Of a DNA stretch of 64,000 nt, positions 45,761 through 54,883 are shown in pieces. Each line of letters starts with the position of its first letter. Positions within the stretch are counted from its first letter, which is position 1. The stretch spans positions 1,166,082-1,230,081 of the forward strand of contig NZ_SJPF01000001.1 in NCBI RefSeq assembly GCF_007859755.1. Direction: 5' to 3'. The stretch is from Blastopirellula retiformator (GTDB lineage Bacteria; Planctomycetota; Planctomycetia; Pirellulales; Pirellulaceae). Under the pieces are notes generated by a model, which had not been told where the DNA came from, ran no database searches, and was given only the letters and a program-made list of their open reading frames with translations. The position numbers were made by a program, and so were the translations under genes.

Positions 45761-46741
45761 GACAATCGGTTCGCCGGCGCCGTGCAGTTGCTCGAGTTCA
45801 CGCACTTCCGACAGCAGCGTGTCGGCCTCGTCAACCGCTTGCGCTTCGATTTCCGGAGTGATCTCCAGGCAAGGCAGGATCCGCGTGCCGTCATGGTAGA
45901 AGTTGCAGTTGCGGCCGTTCGCTTTGGCTCGATAAAGGGCGGCGTCGGCGTGAGCCAGTAACGTGCGCGCATCGTCTTCACCACGCGCCTGGGAAAGGCC
46001 GCCGCTGATGGTGACGCCCAGCTGCGCTTCGGCACTGGTCCGCAGTCGCTCGGCGAAAATGCAGGCGCCGTAGATGTCGGTCGACGGCATCAACACCACG
46101 AACTCTTCGCCGCCGTAGCGGGTGACGATGTCGGTTTCGCGGACGCAGTTGTCGATCACGTTCGAGATCTCCACCAGCACGCGGTCGCCATGCAGGTGAC
46201 CATGCTGATCGTTGACCCGTTTGAAGTGGTCGACGTCTAAGATGCAGAGCGAGAAGGTGAAGTCGTAACGACCCTTCATTGAGATCATGTTTTCCAGCGA
46301 GTCGTCCAGCGCTCGGCGGTTGCTGAGCCCGGTCAGCGGATCGGTTCGCGACTCGGTGAAGGTCATCAACAGGCTGGCTTGCTGGCGGATTTCGTCATAG
46401 GCGTTGGCGATCTGCGACGAGAGCCGCATGGTGGGGCTGAGCATTTGCTCCGCCTCTTCGCACAGGTCTTGCCAGGCCTGGGTGTCTTTGGCGTCGCCCA
46501 GTTCGTTAATCCGCTCTTTGAAGTGCAGAATGCTGTTCTGATGCGTCGTCAGGTTGCGGCGGATGTCCCGCGAGATGTCCTCCAACTGACGGATCACGGC
46601 CTGGGCTCGTTTTACTTCGCGACGCGCGCGGCTCTGTTCGGCGACAGCGGCGCTGGCGTTGCGCTTCCCAAGGAAGTAGCCGATCAAAGCGACAAGCGCC
46701 AATGAGACCGGGACCGGGATTCCGAGCATCCAGTTTTCCAT
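45737..46741 (-). CDS. Diguanylate cyclase (GGDEF) with N-terminal membrane segment
   Basis: 334 residues. N-terminal helix VPVSLALVALIGYFLGK, a helical linker, then a GGDEF domain with the active-site motif GGEEF at 210-214 and an RxxD inhibitory site (RETD) five residues before the RYGGEEF segment. It makes c-di-GMP and should be feedback-inhibited. The PilZ protein at 8081-8506 is a possible receptor. The last residues (EPRRATL) and stop are encoded by the truncated five-hairpin repeat, so the native C-terminus was replaced or extended. Confidence 0.92.
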   Translation of the reverse strand: MENWMLGIPVPVSLALVALIGYFLGKRNASAAVAEQSRARREVKRAQAVIRQLEDISRDIRRNLTTHQNSILHFKERINELGDAKDTQAWQDLCEEAEQMLSPTMRLSSQIANAYDEIRQQASLLMTFTESRTDPLTGLSNRRALDDSLENMISMKGRYDFTFSLCILDVDHFKRVNDQHGHLHGDRVLVEISNVIDNCVRETDIVTRYGGEEFVVLMPSTDIYGACIFAERLRTSAEAQLGVTISGGLSQARGEDDARTLLAHADAALYRAKANGRNCNFYHDGTRILPCLEITPEIEAQAVDEADTLLSEVRELEQLHGAGEPIVEPRRATL

Positions 46742-46802
46742 TTCTCGAACTTCCTCTCGAGCTGCACTTCAGGCGGTGGGGAGTTAGACGTGGGAGAAAC
46801 GC

Positions 46803-46991
46803 CTAGGCGTTGGTGCGATTTCCGATTCCACGCATACACAGCACGCCGAAAATAACCGCGAAGACGAATACGTAGGTCCAGTCGCCCGAGTCCATTTGCT
46901 CGATGAACTGCTCTAGACTCTTGAACGAAGTGTGGAGGTATTCGCGCATTTCGGAATTGCCGGCAAGATTTGCGGAGCCGTCGTTGTTCAT
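46803..46991 (-). CDS. Small single-pass membrane protein (62 aa)
   Basis: From ATG 46991: an acidic N-terminus (FKSLEQFIEQMDSGDW) and a membrane segment (YVFVFAVIFGVLCMRGIGN). The longer frame to 47123 has no protein character. It lies between the diguanylate cyclase (61 bp downstream) and the chemoreceptor on the same strand. Function unknown; an accessory of signalling proteins is possible. Confidence 0.6.
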   Translation of the reverse strand: MNNDGSANLAGNSEMREYLHTSFKSLEQFIEQMDSGDWTYVFVFAVIFGVLCMRGIGNRTNA

Positions 46992-47125
46992 AGGGAAGTT
47001 TACGTCACAATTACGACGCGGCTGAAAATGCAGGCCCCAGTTGGGGAATTGGCCTGGGAGATCGGGATCGTAGCGATTGTGCCGATTATCGGGGCGTGCC
47101 GATTGCGTAGAGTGCGCAAACAAAT

Positions 47126-47148
47126 GCCCGCCTTCGGGGAAGGCGGGC
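47126..47148 (-). terminator. Terminator after the chemoreceptor gene
   Basis: GCCCGCCTT-CGGGG-AAGGCGGGC, followed on the minus strand by ATTTGTTTG, 33 bp past the stop. Confidence 0.8.
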
Positions 47149-47180
47149 GAGGGTGGTCGAAGGTGGAAGGTCGCCGCCGA

Positions 47181-49022
47181 CTAGCAGCGGAACTGACCCA
47201 CCATGTGTTGGATCTTGTCGGCCACGCGGGTCAGTTCCAGACTGACGTTGCGGGTCTGGGCCGAGTCTTCGGCGGCGTCGTCCGCCGACTTTTTGACCCC
47301 GACGATGTTGCGGCTGACTTCGGTGCTGGCCTGCGTCGATTGCTCCAGGCTGACCGTCACGCCGCGAACGTTGGTCGATGCCGACGACAGATTTCGTGAG
47401 ATCTCTTTGGTCGCGATGCTTTGCTCTTCGACCGCCGCGGCGATCGAGCGCGAGACCGAGTCGACGTTGTGAATCACCGTCAGCACTTTGCCGATCGATT
47501 CGACGGCGTCTTGCGACGATTCCTGAATTCGCGAGATCCGCTGACGAATGTCTTCGGTTGCCGTGGTGGTCTGGCGGGCGAGGTCTTTCACTTCGGTCGC
47601 CACCACGGCGAATCCCTTACCGGCGTCGCCGGCTCGGGCTGCTTCGATCGTGGCGTTGAGGGCCAGCAAGTTGGTTTGCTCGGCGATTTCCTGAATCACT
47701 TCGGTCACCTTGCCGATTTCGATCGCAGACAAGCCGAGCGCCGAAACGGTCGCGTTGCTCGCTTCAACCAACTGCGACGCTTCTCGCGACGTGTTGGTGG
47801 CGTTTTCGGCGTTGCGGGCAATTTCGACCACGCTGGAGGTCATCTCGTCGACCGCCGCGGCGACTGACTCGATGGTGCGGTTCATTTCGCGGGTGCTGGT
47901 CGAGATCGACTCCATATTGACCGACATCTCTTCGGCGGCGGCGGCGACGCTGGTCGATTGCTCCTGCGTGCTTCTGGCGCCGTCGGTCATGCGACCCGAG
48001 GTCGCGTTCAGCATGTTCGACGAACTGCTGAGCGTTTCGGTATCTCCCATCAGTTCGCGAATGATCTCTTGGATCTTGGTGACGAACAGATTGAACGAAC
48101 CGGCCAGGCGGCCGAGCTCGTCACGTTTGTTTTCCGGCAGACGCTGAGTCAGGTCGCCATCGCCTTGGGCGATTTCGTCCAGCATCTTGGTGGTCGCGTT
48201 GAGCGGCAACAGGATCGAGCGAGCGATCAGCCATCCGCAGACCGACATGGCGACGATCGACAGACCGCCGATCGTCAGCAGAACCCAGATGTTCTGGGCC
48301 GCTTCAGCGCGGATCTGAACGGCCGTTTCCAACACCGCGTCGCGGGCGGCGTTCGCTTCGGCTCGCTTCTGGGCGATCCGTTCTTGTTTCGCTTCCAACT
48401 TGGCGCGGGTCCGAGCGAGCGATTGTGCTTGGGCCTCGGTCACCGCGTCTAGGTGACCGCGGAAGTCGCTAAACGACTCCAGGCCATAGCCATAGTCGCT
48501 GGCCGCTTGGACTTCCGCTTTTTTCGCCTCGTTCTGAGCGTCGGTGAAGATCTTGCGGGACGCTTCGGCCCACAGCTTGAATTTCGCCATCAGACCGTTG
48601 TAGACGGTTTGAACTTCTGGATCGTTCATGCCGTTGGCGGCCAGACGAAGCCGTTTGTCGGCTTGGCCGATGTTTTCTTCTTGCGTCGCTTGAGCGGCTT
48701 GGAATTGCTCTTCGCTGGTCGCCGCCAGGGCGAGTTTTTCAGCGATGATCGCCTGGTGAACGTCGCGATCGGCCTGCAGCATCAGTTCGATGCTCTCCTG
48801 CATCTGACGAAGCTCGGGCAGGTCTTTATTGATGACCGGCAGCATTTCGTCTTCGATCAGCGGAGCGATTTCGTGATCAATCAGGTGGACGAATTTTTCG
48901 TCGACGACTTGGTCGAGTTGTCCGAGCAGATAGCTGGAAGTCCGCCAGCCGAGGCCGACGATGAAGGCCAGTGCCAAGCAACTGAGCGTTACTTGAACGA
49001 TGATTTTTCGTTGGATGCTCAT
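47181..49022 (-). CDS. Methyl-accepting chemotaxis protein
   Basis: 613 residues: TM1 near 8-28, a long helical periplasmic sensor, TM2 near 248-270 ([20 protein letters not shown]), HAMP (~270-325) and the cytoplasmic signalling hairpin with the conserved tip ([35 protein letters not shown]). Senses a periplasmic ligand or membrane state and controls a CheA kinase; no che genes are nearby. The 44-bp dispersed repeat (copy B) lies 31 bp before its start codon. Confidence 0.93.
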   Translation of the reverse strand: MSIQRKIIVQVTLSCLALAFIVGLGWRTSSYLLGQLDQVVDEKFVHLIDHEIAPLIEDEMLPVINKDLPELRQMQESIELMLQADRDVHQAIIAEKLALAATSEEQFQAAQATQEENIGQADKRLRLAANGMNDPEVQTVYNGLMAKFKLWAEASRKIFTDAQNEAKKAEVQAASDYGYGLESFSDFRGHLDAVTEAQAQSLARTRAKLEAKQERIAQKRAEANAARDAVLETAVQIRAEAAQNIWVLLTIGGLSIVAMSVCGWLIARSILLPLNATTKMLDEIAQGDGDLTQRLPENKRDELGRLAGSFNLFVTKIQEIIRELMGDTETLSSSSNMLNATSGRMTDGARSTQEQSTSVAAAAEEMSVNMESISTSTREMNRTIESVAAAVDEMTSSVVEIARNAENATNTSREASQLVEASNATVSALGLSAIEIGKVTEVIQEIAEQTNLLALNATIEAARAGDAGKGFAVVATEVKDLARQTTTATEDIRQRISRIQESSQDAVESIGKVLTVIHNVDSVSRSIAAAVEEQSIATKEISRNLSSASTNVRGVTVSLEQSTQASTEVSRNIVGVKKSADDAAEDSAQTRNVSLELTRVADKIQHMVGQFRC

Positions 49023-49052
49023 GAAACTAATCCCGGACTAATCAATTGCTTT

Positions 49053-49096
49053 CCGCAACCAGCCAGAACGATACAGACGGAGGAAAACCGATCTAG
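49053..49096 (+). repeat. 44-bp dispersed repeat, copy B
   Basis: 42 of 44 positions identical to 41358-41401, same orientation. Here it lies upstream of and antisense to the chemoreceptor gene, not followed by the hairpin found at copy A. Confidence 0.8.
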
Positions 49097-49390
49097 GGAG
49101 CGCGTTGAGCAAAGATAGGTTGACGATCACAAAAACCAATGTGGTCATTCCGAGATTGCAGTGCACCGTTCGGCGCGGGGGAAAGCGACTATGCCGATTG
49201 TGCAGCGTGGATCCCTCAGAAGTCGTAAAATTCGCCGATTCTGGCGGCACGGTTCATTCCCTCTTTTCCCAATAACCGGGCGAACTTGTACCGAAATCGC
49301 CGGGCCAGACCCGCGCCAATTCGGTGAACCGCAAGCGCAAAAGCGCAGAACTGCGACTTCAAACCGGGTTTGATACCGCCGACGAAAGCT
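49097..49390. other. Intergenic stretch upstream of chemoreceptor
   Basis: About 290 bp between the 44-bp repeat and the short copy of the five-hairpin repeat; probably contains the chemoreceptor promoter. No gene recognised. Confidence 0.35.
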
Positions 49391-49424
49391 TAGCAGTCCT
49401 TTGATTTTCTCAACAGGCAGTTAG
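49391..49424 (+). repeat. Five-hairpin repeat, copy 4 (internal deletion)
   Basis: TAGCAGTCCTTTGATTTTCT then CAACAGGCAGTTAG: the left end of the element joined directly to its right end, with the central ~120 bp missing. The EamA stop codon (TTA on this strand) lies inside the right terminus at 49421-49423. Confidence 0.8.
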
Positions 49425-49855
49425 CGTTTCCAAGCCAGCAGCATCACTCCGGCGCCAACCAGGGCAATCGCCAACCACTCGCGCCCCGCCGGGCGATCTC
49501 CCAAGAAGATCACGGCAAAGATCGCCACCAAAACGACGCTGAACTTGTCGACCGGCGCGACCTGCGAAGCTTCGCCGACCTTCAAAGCGCGAAAGTAACA
49601 AACCCACGAAGCGCCCGTCGCCAGACCCGAGGCGACGAGGAAGCCGATCGTCTTGCCCGAGAGCTGGCGCGGATCGCTCAGCGCCCCAGTCGCCCACACG
49701 AACGCTGCCAGCACGACCAGGATGACGATCGTCCGGATCAACGTGGCGTAGTCCGAGTTGACTCCCTCGAGCCCGATCTTGGCGAAGATCGCCGTCAGCG
49801 CCGCAAACCCGGCCGAGAGAATCGCCCACAGGAACCAGTTATGCGAGATATCCAT
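49421..49855 (-). CDS. EamA-domain half-transporter (DMT superfamily)
   Basis: 144 residues from ATG 49855. Five hydrophobic helices (FLWAILSAGFAALTAIFAKI, LIRTIVILVVLAAFVWATG, TIGFLVASGLATGASWVCYF, FSVVLVAIFAVIFLGD, WLAIALVGAGVMLLAW) with the EamA motif around APVDKFSVVLVAIFAV. A single-domain version that would need to dimerise. Substrate unknown. The stop codon is in the edge of repeat copy 4. Confidence 0.85.
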   Translation of the reverse strand: MDISHNWFLWAILSAGFAALTAIFAKIGLEGVNSDYATLIRTIVILVVLAAFVWATGALSDPRQLSGKTIGFLVASGLATGASWVCYFRALKVGEASQVAPVDKFSVVLVAIFAVIFLGDRPAGREWLAIALVGAGVMLLAWKR

Positions 49856-50221
49856 TGAGAGGCTCCTGAAGTTGTCGTCTCTTTGGGAGCGCCGAGGGAT
49901 ACGATTGAAGCGCATTAGAGAAAGTGTGTGATCACGAATTTACGTTAGCTGTTCGATCAAAAGTGGACGTCCACGTTGCGGCGCCAAATAGGCTGCAAGC
50001 GGTGTCTTTTCCGACTCGCGGACCCAGTTAAAGAGAGGTTTCGCGCATCGTCCCATTCTTATCTGCGAGAGGCTCGCCAGGCGACGGTTTTTAGGATTTT
50101 TGAGATTTTCCTCTTTCGCCTTTTTTGCGTGAATTTGGGAGGATTTTGAAGGCTCATCTCCCCCAAATTTAGTAATGTGAGGTTAGGGCAGTCTAGTCGT
50201 AAACTGAATTGGGAGTTGAAC
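49856..50221. other. Divergent intergenic region between EamA and PhoD genes
   Basis: 366 bp, locally T-rich around 50090-50170. No gene recognised; presumably holds both promoters. Confidence 0.35.
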
Positions 50222-51571
50222 ATGCGCCGTCGATCGTCACTTAAACTGCTGGCTGCCGGACTGCCGCTGACATTTGCTGCACAAAGCTTTGGAAAGAGTA
50301 CGACCGGACCCTACTTCGGGAGCGGAGTCAAAGTCGGGGAAGTCACCTCCGACTCAGCCATTCTCTGGACCCGGACCTCCTCGGCAGATGAATGCGACTC
50401 CAATTTCGCATTGCCGGGCATCGCCGCCGACGTGCGCGTGCGCTACTGGATCGCCGAGCAATCGGGTTCCGAAAAAACGACCGCCTGGCAGTCGACGACG
50501 GCCGATGGCGACTTCGCCACGCAGATTCCGTTGAGCGATCTCTCTCCGGGCGTTAAGTATCGCTTTGTCTTGGAAGCGAAGAACTCGCTGGGGGCGAATC
50601 AGACCGACGGAACCTTCAAGACCGCGCCCCTTGCCGAAACGATCACGCCGATTCGCTTCGTCGTCACTTCCTGTCATAAGTACGCGACGATGGATGCGCC
50701 CGGCCTGGGGCAAAAAATCTATCTAGAGATGCTGAAGCTAAAGCCGCAGTTTTTTGTCCATACGGGCGATGTCGTCTACTACGACGGCGATACCGAACCG
50801 CTGGCAAGGAACGTCGAATTGGCTCGCTTGCATTGGCACCGGATGGACAACCTGCCATACCATCGCCAGTTCTATCCGAACATGGCCTCCTACTTTATGA
50901 AGGATGATCACGACGTCTTGAAAGACGATGCGTGGCCTGGTCAAAAATTTGGTGATCTTACCTTTGCGGAAGGATTGGCGATTTTTGATGAACAGAACCC
51001 GATGGGTGAGTCTCCTTACCGCACCGTTCGCTGGGGACGAGATCTCCAGGTCTGGATTGTGGAAGGCCGCGACTTTCGCAGCCCCAATCCTATGGCGGAT
51101 GGTCCCCAGAAATCGATCTGGGGCGAGCAGCAGTGGGAATGGCTGCAGCAAACGGTCGCCGCATCGGACGCCAAATTCAAGATACTGATCAGTCCGACTC
51201 CAATCGTCGGACCTGATCGACCGCAGGGGAAGAACGACAACCACTCCAACGCAGTCTGGACCTCCGAGGGAAATCGCGCTCGCAAGTTCCTGGTCGACAA
51301 CCATATGCACGTCATCTGCGGCGATCGTCATTGGCAATATCACTCGGTTGATGATGCGACGGGGCTCAACGAGTTCTGCAGTGGGCCCAGCACCAACAAA
51401 CATGCAGGGGGCTGGAATCAAAAGAACTTCCTGCCGGAGCACCGCTTTTTGCGGGTCGCGGGAGGATTTCTGTGCGTCGACGTTGATCGGACCGGCGAGC
51501 AGCCGGGACTGCTATTTCGCCACATTGACGTCGATGGCGCCGTCGTCTACGAAAAGCGATTTGAAGGCTAG
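50222..51571 (+). CDS. PhoD-like alkaline phosphatase/phosphodiesterase
   Basis: 449 residues from ATG 50222; the N-terminus MRRRSSLKLLAAGLPLTFAA is a Tat-type signal. An N-terminal Ig-like domain (GEVTSDSAILWTRTSS) precedes the metallophosphatase with FVTSCHKY, FFVHTGDVVYYDGD, MKDDHDVLKDD and HVICGDRHWQYHS as metal-binding segments. It hydrolyses phosphate esters in the periplasm and would help phosphate scavenging. The TAG stop at 51569-51571 forms the first bases of repeat copy 5. Confidence 0.88.
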   Translation: MRRRSSLKLLAAGLPLTFAAQSFGKSTTGPYFGSGVKVGEVTSDSAILWTRTSSADECDSNFALPGIAADVRVRYWIAEQSGSEKTTAWQSTTADGDFATQIPLSDLSPGVKYRFVLEAKNSLGANQTDGTFKTAPLAETITPIRFVVTSCHKYATMDAPGLGQKIYLEMLKLKPQFFVHTGDVVYYDGDTEPLARNVELARLHWHRMDNLPYHRQFYPNMASYFMKDDHDVLKDDAWPGQKFGDLTFAEGLAIFDEQNPMGESPYRTVRWGRDLQVWIVEGRDFRSPNPMADGPQKSIWGEQQWEWLQQTVAASDAKFKILISPTPIVGPDRPQGKNDNHSNAVWTSEGNRARKFLVDNHMHVICGDRHWQYHSVDDATGLNEFCSGPSTNKHAGGWNQKNFLPEHRFLRVAGGFLCVDVDRTGEQPGLLFRHIDVDGAVVYEKRFEG

Positions 51572-51723
51572 CAGCCTGGTGAAAAATGCCATCGTGGCAT
51601 TTTCCAACCTCGCCAGGCTCAGAGCATAGCTCTTCGCGGCTCGCAAAATAACGACTTACGTCGTTATTTTGGGATCGCATCCGTGCGATCACGCAGTCCG
51701 TCGAGAAAATCAACGGACTGCTA
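51569..51723 (-). repeat. Five-hairpin dispersed repeat, copy 5
   Basis: Full-length copy in inverted orientation, with stems matching copy 2 almost base for base. CTAG stands at both edges. It sits between the PhoD stop (shared bases) and the fosmidomycin-resistance-type gene and could terminate transcription between them. Confidence 0.92.
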
Positions 51724-51862
51724 GTGAAGCCATTTGGCCGCCAAACGCCCCACACTTGCTGGTGGGGCGAACCCTATTTGTTCGCTTACTGTCTCTTTCG
51801 GCGTTCTGCGGCATCCAATCGGGGATGCCCTTCATGCAGCAAGCAAGCCCCAAGAAGAACGT

Positions 51863-53128
51863 ATGGCGACCGACAGCAGCGGCCCCACGCTGACCAGCGA
51901 AGTCTCTCCGGAATTACCGACCCCGACCGAAGTCAATGACGCGAAGGTGAGCCGCGCCCAAATGGTAGTGGCGATCCTGGCGGCGCTCAGCGTATCGCAC
52001 ATGCTGAACGACGTGATGCAGTCGTTGCTGCCGGCCGTCTATCCATTGCTGAAAGAGAACTATTCCCTCTCGTTCTTTCAGGTGGGGCTGATCACCTTTA
52101 CCTTTCAAGTTACTGCATCGCTCTTACAACCGCTGGTCGGGATGGCGACCGATCGCCGCCCGTGGCCCTATTCGTTGGTGATCGGCATGGGCTTCACCTT
52201 GGTGGGACTAAACCTGCTGGCGATGGCAGGCAGTTTCAGCTCGATCTTGGTCGCAGCTGCGATGGTGGGAATGGGCTCATCGGTGTTTCATCCGGAAGCC
52301 TCACGAGTCGCCCGGATCGCCTCTGGCGGGCGGTATGGCTTTGCCCAATCGCTATTTCAAGTTGGAGGGAACGCCGGCTCGGCGATCGGTCCACTCTTGG
52401 CGGCGTTCGTCGTCGCCCCTTGGGGACAACAAAGCATCGCCTGGTTTTCGATCGGGGCTGTTGCGGCGCTGTTGATCTTGGGTTACGTCGGGCGCTGGTA
52501 TCAACGTCATCTGAACGAACTGAAACAAAATCCGCGTTGCATCCAATTGGATGAGACGTCAGGCTTGTCGCCAGTTCGCGTCTACGCGGCCGTTGGCGTG
52601 TTGCTGACGTTGGTTTTCTCGAAGTACATCTACCTGGTCAGTTTGAGCAGTTATTACACGTTCTACTTGATGGACAAGTTTGACGTGCCAGTGCAATCGG
52701 CTCAGCTGTACTTGTTCGTCTTTCTCGGAGCGGTCGCCGTAGGAACGCTGGGGGGCGGACCGGTTGGCGATCGGGTCGGTTTCAAAACGGTGATCTGGTT
52801 TTCGATTTTGGGCGTGTTGCCATTTACGTTGGCGCTCCCTTACGCCAACTTGTTTTGGACCGTCGTGCTGACCGTGCCGATCGGTTTGATCTTGGCGTCG
52901 GCGTTTTCGGCGATCATCGTTTACGCCCAGGAACTAATGCCTAGCAAGGTCGGTATGATCGCCGGCATGTTTTTTGGATTCGCCTTTGGCATTGCCGGCA
53001 TCGGCGCCGCGGCGCTCGGTTGGCTGGCGGACCAGACGAGTATCGAGTACGTCTACAGCATTTGCGCTTATCTGCCGCTAGTCGGACTGCTGACCGCGCT
53101 GCTGCCGAACCTGGAGGGGCGCGGATAG
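51863..53128 (+). CDS. MFS transporter, fosmidomycin resistance (Fsr) type
   Basis: 421 residues from ATG 51863, with AAGAAGA upstream. Twelve hydrophobic helices; SVSHMLNDVMQSLLPAVYPLLKE-type N-terminus, SSVFHPEASRVAR and FKTVIWFSILGVLPF are characteristic of the Fsr subfamily. These proteins export small molecules including fosmidomycin in E. coli; the natural substrate here is unknown. The frame continues upstream to 51734 but without protein character. Confidence 0.88.
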   Translation: MATDSSGPTLTSEVSPELPTPTEVNDAKVSRAQMVVAILAALSVSHMLNDVMQSLLPAVYPLLKENYSLSFFQVGLITFTFQVTASLLQPLVGMATDRRPWPYSLVIGMGFTLVGLNLLAMAGSFSSILVAAAMVGMGSSVFHPEASRVARIASGGRYGFAQSLFQVGGNAGSAIGPLLAAFVVAPWGQQSIAWFSIGAVAALLILGYVGRWYQRHLNELKQNPRCIQLDETSGLSPVRVYAAVGVLLTLVFSKYIYLVSLSSYYTFYLMDKFDVPVQSAQLYLFVFLGAVAVGTLGGGPVGDRVGFKTVIWFSILGVLPFTLALPYANLFWTVVLTVPIGLILASAFSAIIVYAQELMPSKVGMIAGMFFGFAFGIAGIGAAALGWLADQTSIEYVYSICAYLPLVGLLTALLPNLEGRG

Positions 53129-53161
53129 TCGCTGTGGCAATCGATTGGCGCGACGAAGTGG

Positions 53162-53197
53162 AAAAAAATCCCTACGCCGCCGGTGCGACGTAGGGAT
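53162..53197 (-). terminator. Terminator after the small lipoprotein gene
   Basis: ATCCCTACG / CGTAGGGAT stem; on the minus strand it is followed by a 7-T run. Located 8 bp beyond the stop, and may also serve the convergent MFS gene. Confidence 0.82.
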
Positions 53198-53204
53198 GTC
53201 GAGT

Positions 53205-53630
53205 TCATTTTTTTTGCAGGTGAAAGTCGATCAGATTGATTTCGTCCTTCACCTCGTAGACTAGTTCGGTTTCGGTGTTGTACCGAGCAGGGAACTTTTC
53301 GTCCGATGGTTTCGGAAACGAAAGGAGCGCCGCCGTGCTGATTTCGACGCGATAGATTCCGGGCGGAGCGCCCCGGCTATCGCGCGTGTACGCCAATTCG
53401 TAGTTCCCCTGTTCGTCGGTAATGGCGACCGCAGGACGCCCCGAGTCGGGCAGGAACATGACGCTGGTCTGCGGGATCGGTTCTCCATCGAGCGTCACTT
53501 GTCCTTTTACCGGGGCGACGTCATAGGTAGATCCTCCACAGCCTGCGAAAGCCAGCAAGCCGCAGACCCAAAGCGAGGATCGAGCCGCCGAGCAAAGCGG
53601 CTTCCTATTCGTGAAGTTTGTTTTCGGCAT
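53205..53630 (-). CDS. Carboxypeptidase-regulatory-like small lipoprotein
   Basis: 141 residues. The signal peptide ends in LLAFAGCGGS (lipobox). The mature part is a single Ig-like carboxypeptidase-regulatory fold (VKGQVTLDGEPIPQTSVMFLP, AITDEQGNYELAYT, PGIYRVEIST), a standard companion of DUF1559 pseudopilins in planctomycetes. It starts 1 bp after the DUF1559 gene stop, so they are co-transcribed. Confidence 0.85.
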   Translation of the reverse strand: MPKTNFTNRKPLCSAARSSLWVCGLLAFAGCGGSTYDVAPVKGQVTLDGEPIPQTSVMFLPDSGRPAVAITDEQGNYELAYTRDSRGAPPGIYRVEISTAALLSFPKPSDEKFPARYNTETELVYEVKDEINLIDFHLQKK

Positions 53631-53631
53631 T

Positions 53632-54501
53632 CTAAAATCCTTCCACCGTTAGGCCGTCCTGACGATCTCCGAGCCGCTGATACAAACTCATGTTCGGCCC
53701 GCTATTGGTGGTCGCGTCGATCGTTTCGGAAATGAAGTGAACCGATCCGTCGCAGAAAGCGAAGTTGGCGCCGCCGGGATGAAAGCTGCCGAATCCTTTG
53801 TATTTGGTCGGGTCATTGATCAGACCGTCGCTGGTGTTGGTCGAAGCGAGAATGTACTTCTTGTTTTGGTGTCCCGGCCCTGACGTGGTGGTGCCAGCCC
53901 ACAGACCGCCGATCGTGTGTTGATACTCTCGCTCGCCAATCAGAAACGTGTTACTGGTCCCGTCGAGAACGTTGCGAAAAGCGACACGACTTTGCGGCCA
54001 GAACATCCCGAGTCCCAGTTGGGTGACGGTGGCGTCTTTGTAGGACCCCATGCTCGCGAGATAGCTGGAGTAGGCGATCTCCTCGCTGGCGACAACGACC
54101 GGTACGGACTTGTCGTTCAAGTCGGGAGCGACGTCCGACGGACAGCGGAATGCGTCAAGCGGAATTTGAACGGCGGCCAGGATATCGGCGTCCGACAAGT
54201 CCATCAGCCCGTTGACCTGATCAATTTCGTCATACAGCGCCGTCTGTTCGATGAATGGCAGGATCTTGGCGCCCCAACCCCAGCCAAGTTCGTTGTTGAA
54301 ACCTGGGGGAAACAACTTGTGGGTATCATGATAGTTGTGCATCGCCAGGCCGATTTGTTTCATGTTGTTCGTGCATTGCATGCGACGAGCAGCTTCACGG
54401 GCCTGCTGAACGGCGGGCAACAACAGTGCGATCAAGACTCCTATAATTGCGATCACGACAAGCAACTCAACCAGCGTAAATCCTTGGCGCTGAAACCTCA
54501 T
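53632..54501 (-). CDS. DUF1559 protein with type IV pilin-like N-terminus
   Basis: 289 residues from ATG 54501. The N-terminus QGFTLVELLVVIAIIGVLIA is a prepilin cleavage/methylation site with the hydrophobic helix, then RRMQCTNNMKQIGLAMHNYH, LFPPGF, GTSNTFLIGE and FCDGSVHFISETID of the DUF1559 domain. These pseudopilin-like proteins are very numerous in planctomycetes; exact role uncertain, probably in a type II/IV-like envelope assembly. Operon with the small lipoprotein downstream. Confidence 0.92.
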   Translation of the reverse strand: MRFQRQGFTLVELLVVIAIIGVLIALLLPAVQQAREAARRMQCTNNMKQIGLAMHNYHDTHKLFPPGFNNELGWGWGAKILPFIEQTALYDEIDQVNGLMDLSDADILAAVQIPLDAFRCPSDVAPDLNDKSVPVVVASEEIAYSSYLASMGSYKDATVTQLGLGMFWPQSRVAFRNVLDGTSNTFLIGEREYQHTIGGLWAGTTTSGPGHQNKKYILASTNTSDGLINDPTKYKGFGSFHPGGANFAFCDGSVHFISETIDATTNSGPNMSLYQRLGDRQDGLTVEGF

Positions 54502-54883
54502 GGCCTGACTCCAGATACGACTAGAAAAATAAAAGATGGACGAAGATTTAATGGCGCATGGATGAGGTGCCGCCAATCCTAACAGTTGCTATCTGCGCAA
54601 TTGGGCAAATAAGCAGCGGGTTTGGGCAGATCTTGAAGTAACGGTAAAGTTGCTCTCCAAGTTCTCCGCTATGCCACTTGTTAGGGCATGTAATCTACCC
54701 AGGGGCGATATGGCTGCCACCTTTCCTCCAATATTTGTTGCGGCCGTCACGCGATGTTTCGTAGTGCGGTTGCGAGATCGAACAGGGCGACAATCGGACG
54801 CCGGGTGTGAAGTTTTTCCCCGCTTCGCTCTTTTCTTAAAAATGCATGTTGCAACATATAATGGCGTGACGTAAAACTAGGGT
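54502..54883. other. Divergent promoter region DUF1559 / marR
   Basis: 382 bp. It contains the MarR operator and promoter candidates at its right end (54833-54862). The left part is AT-rich around the DUF1559 start. No gene recognised. Confidence 0.45.
54846..54857. promoter_or_regulatory. Candidate MarR operator ATGTTGCAACAT
   Basis: Perfect 12-bp palindrome that touches a perfect -10 box TATAAT (54857-54862) and lies downstream of a weak -35 (TTCTTA, 54833-54838, 18-bp spacing), 26 bp before the marR start codon. This geometry suits autorepression. Confidence 0.65.
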
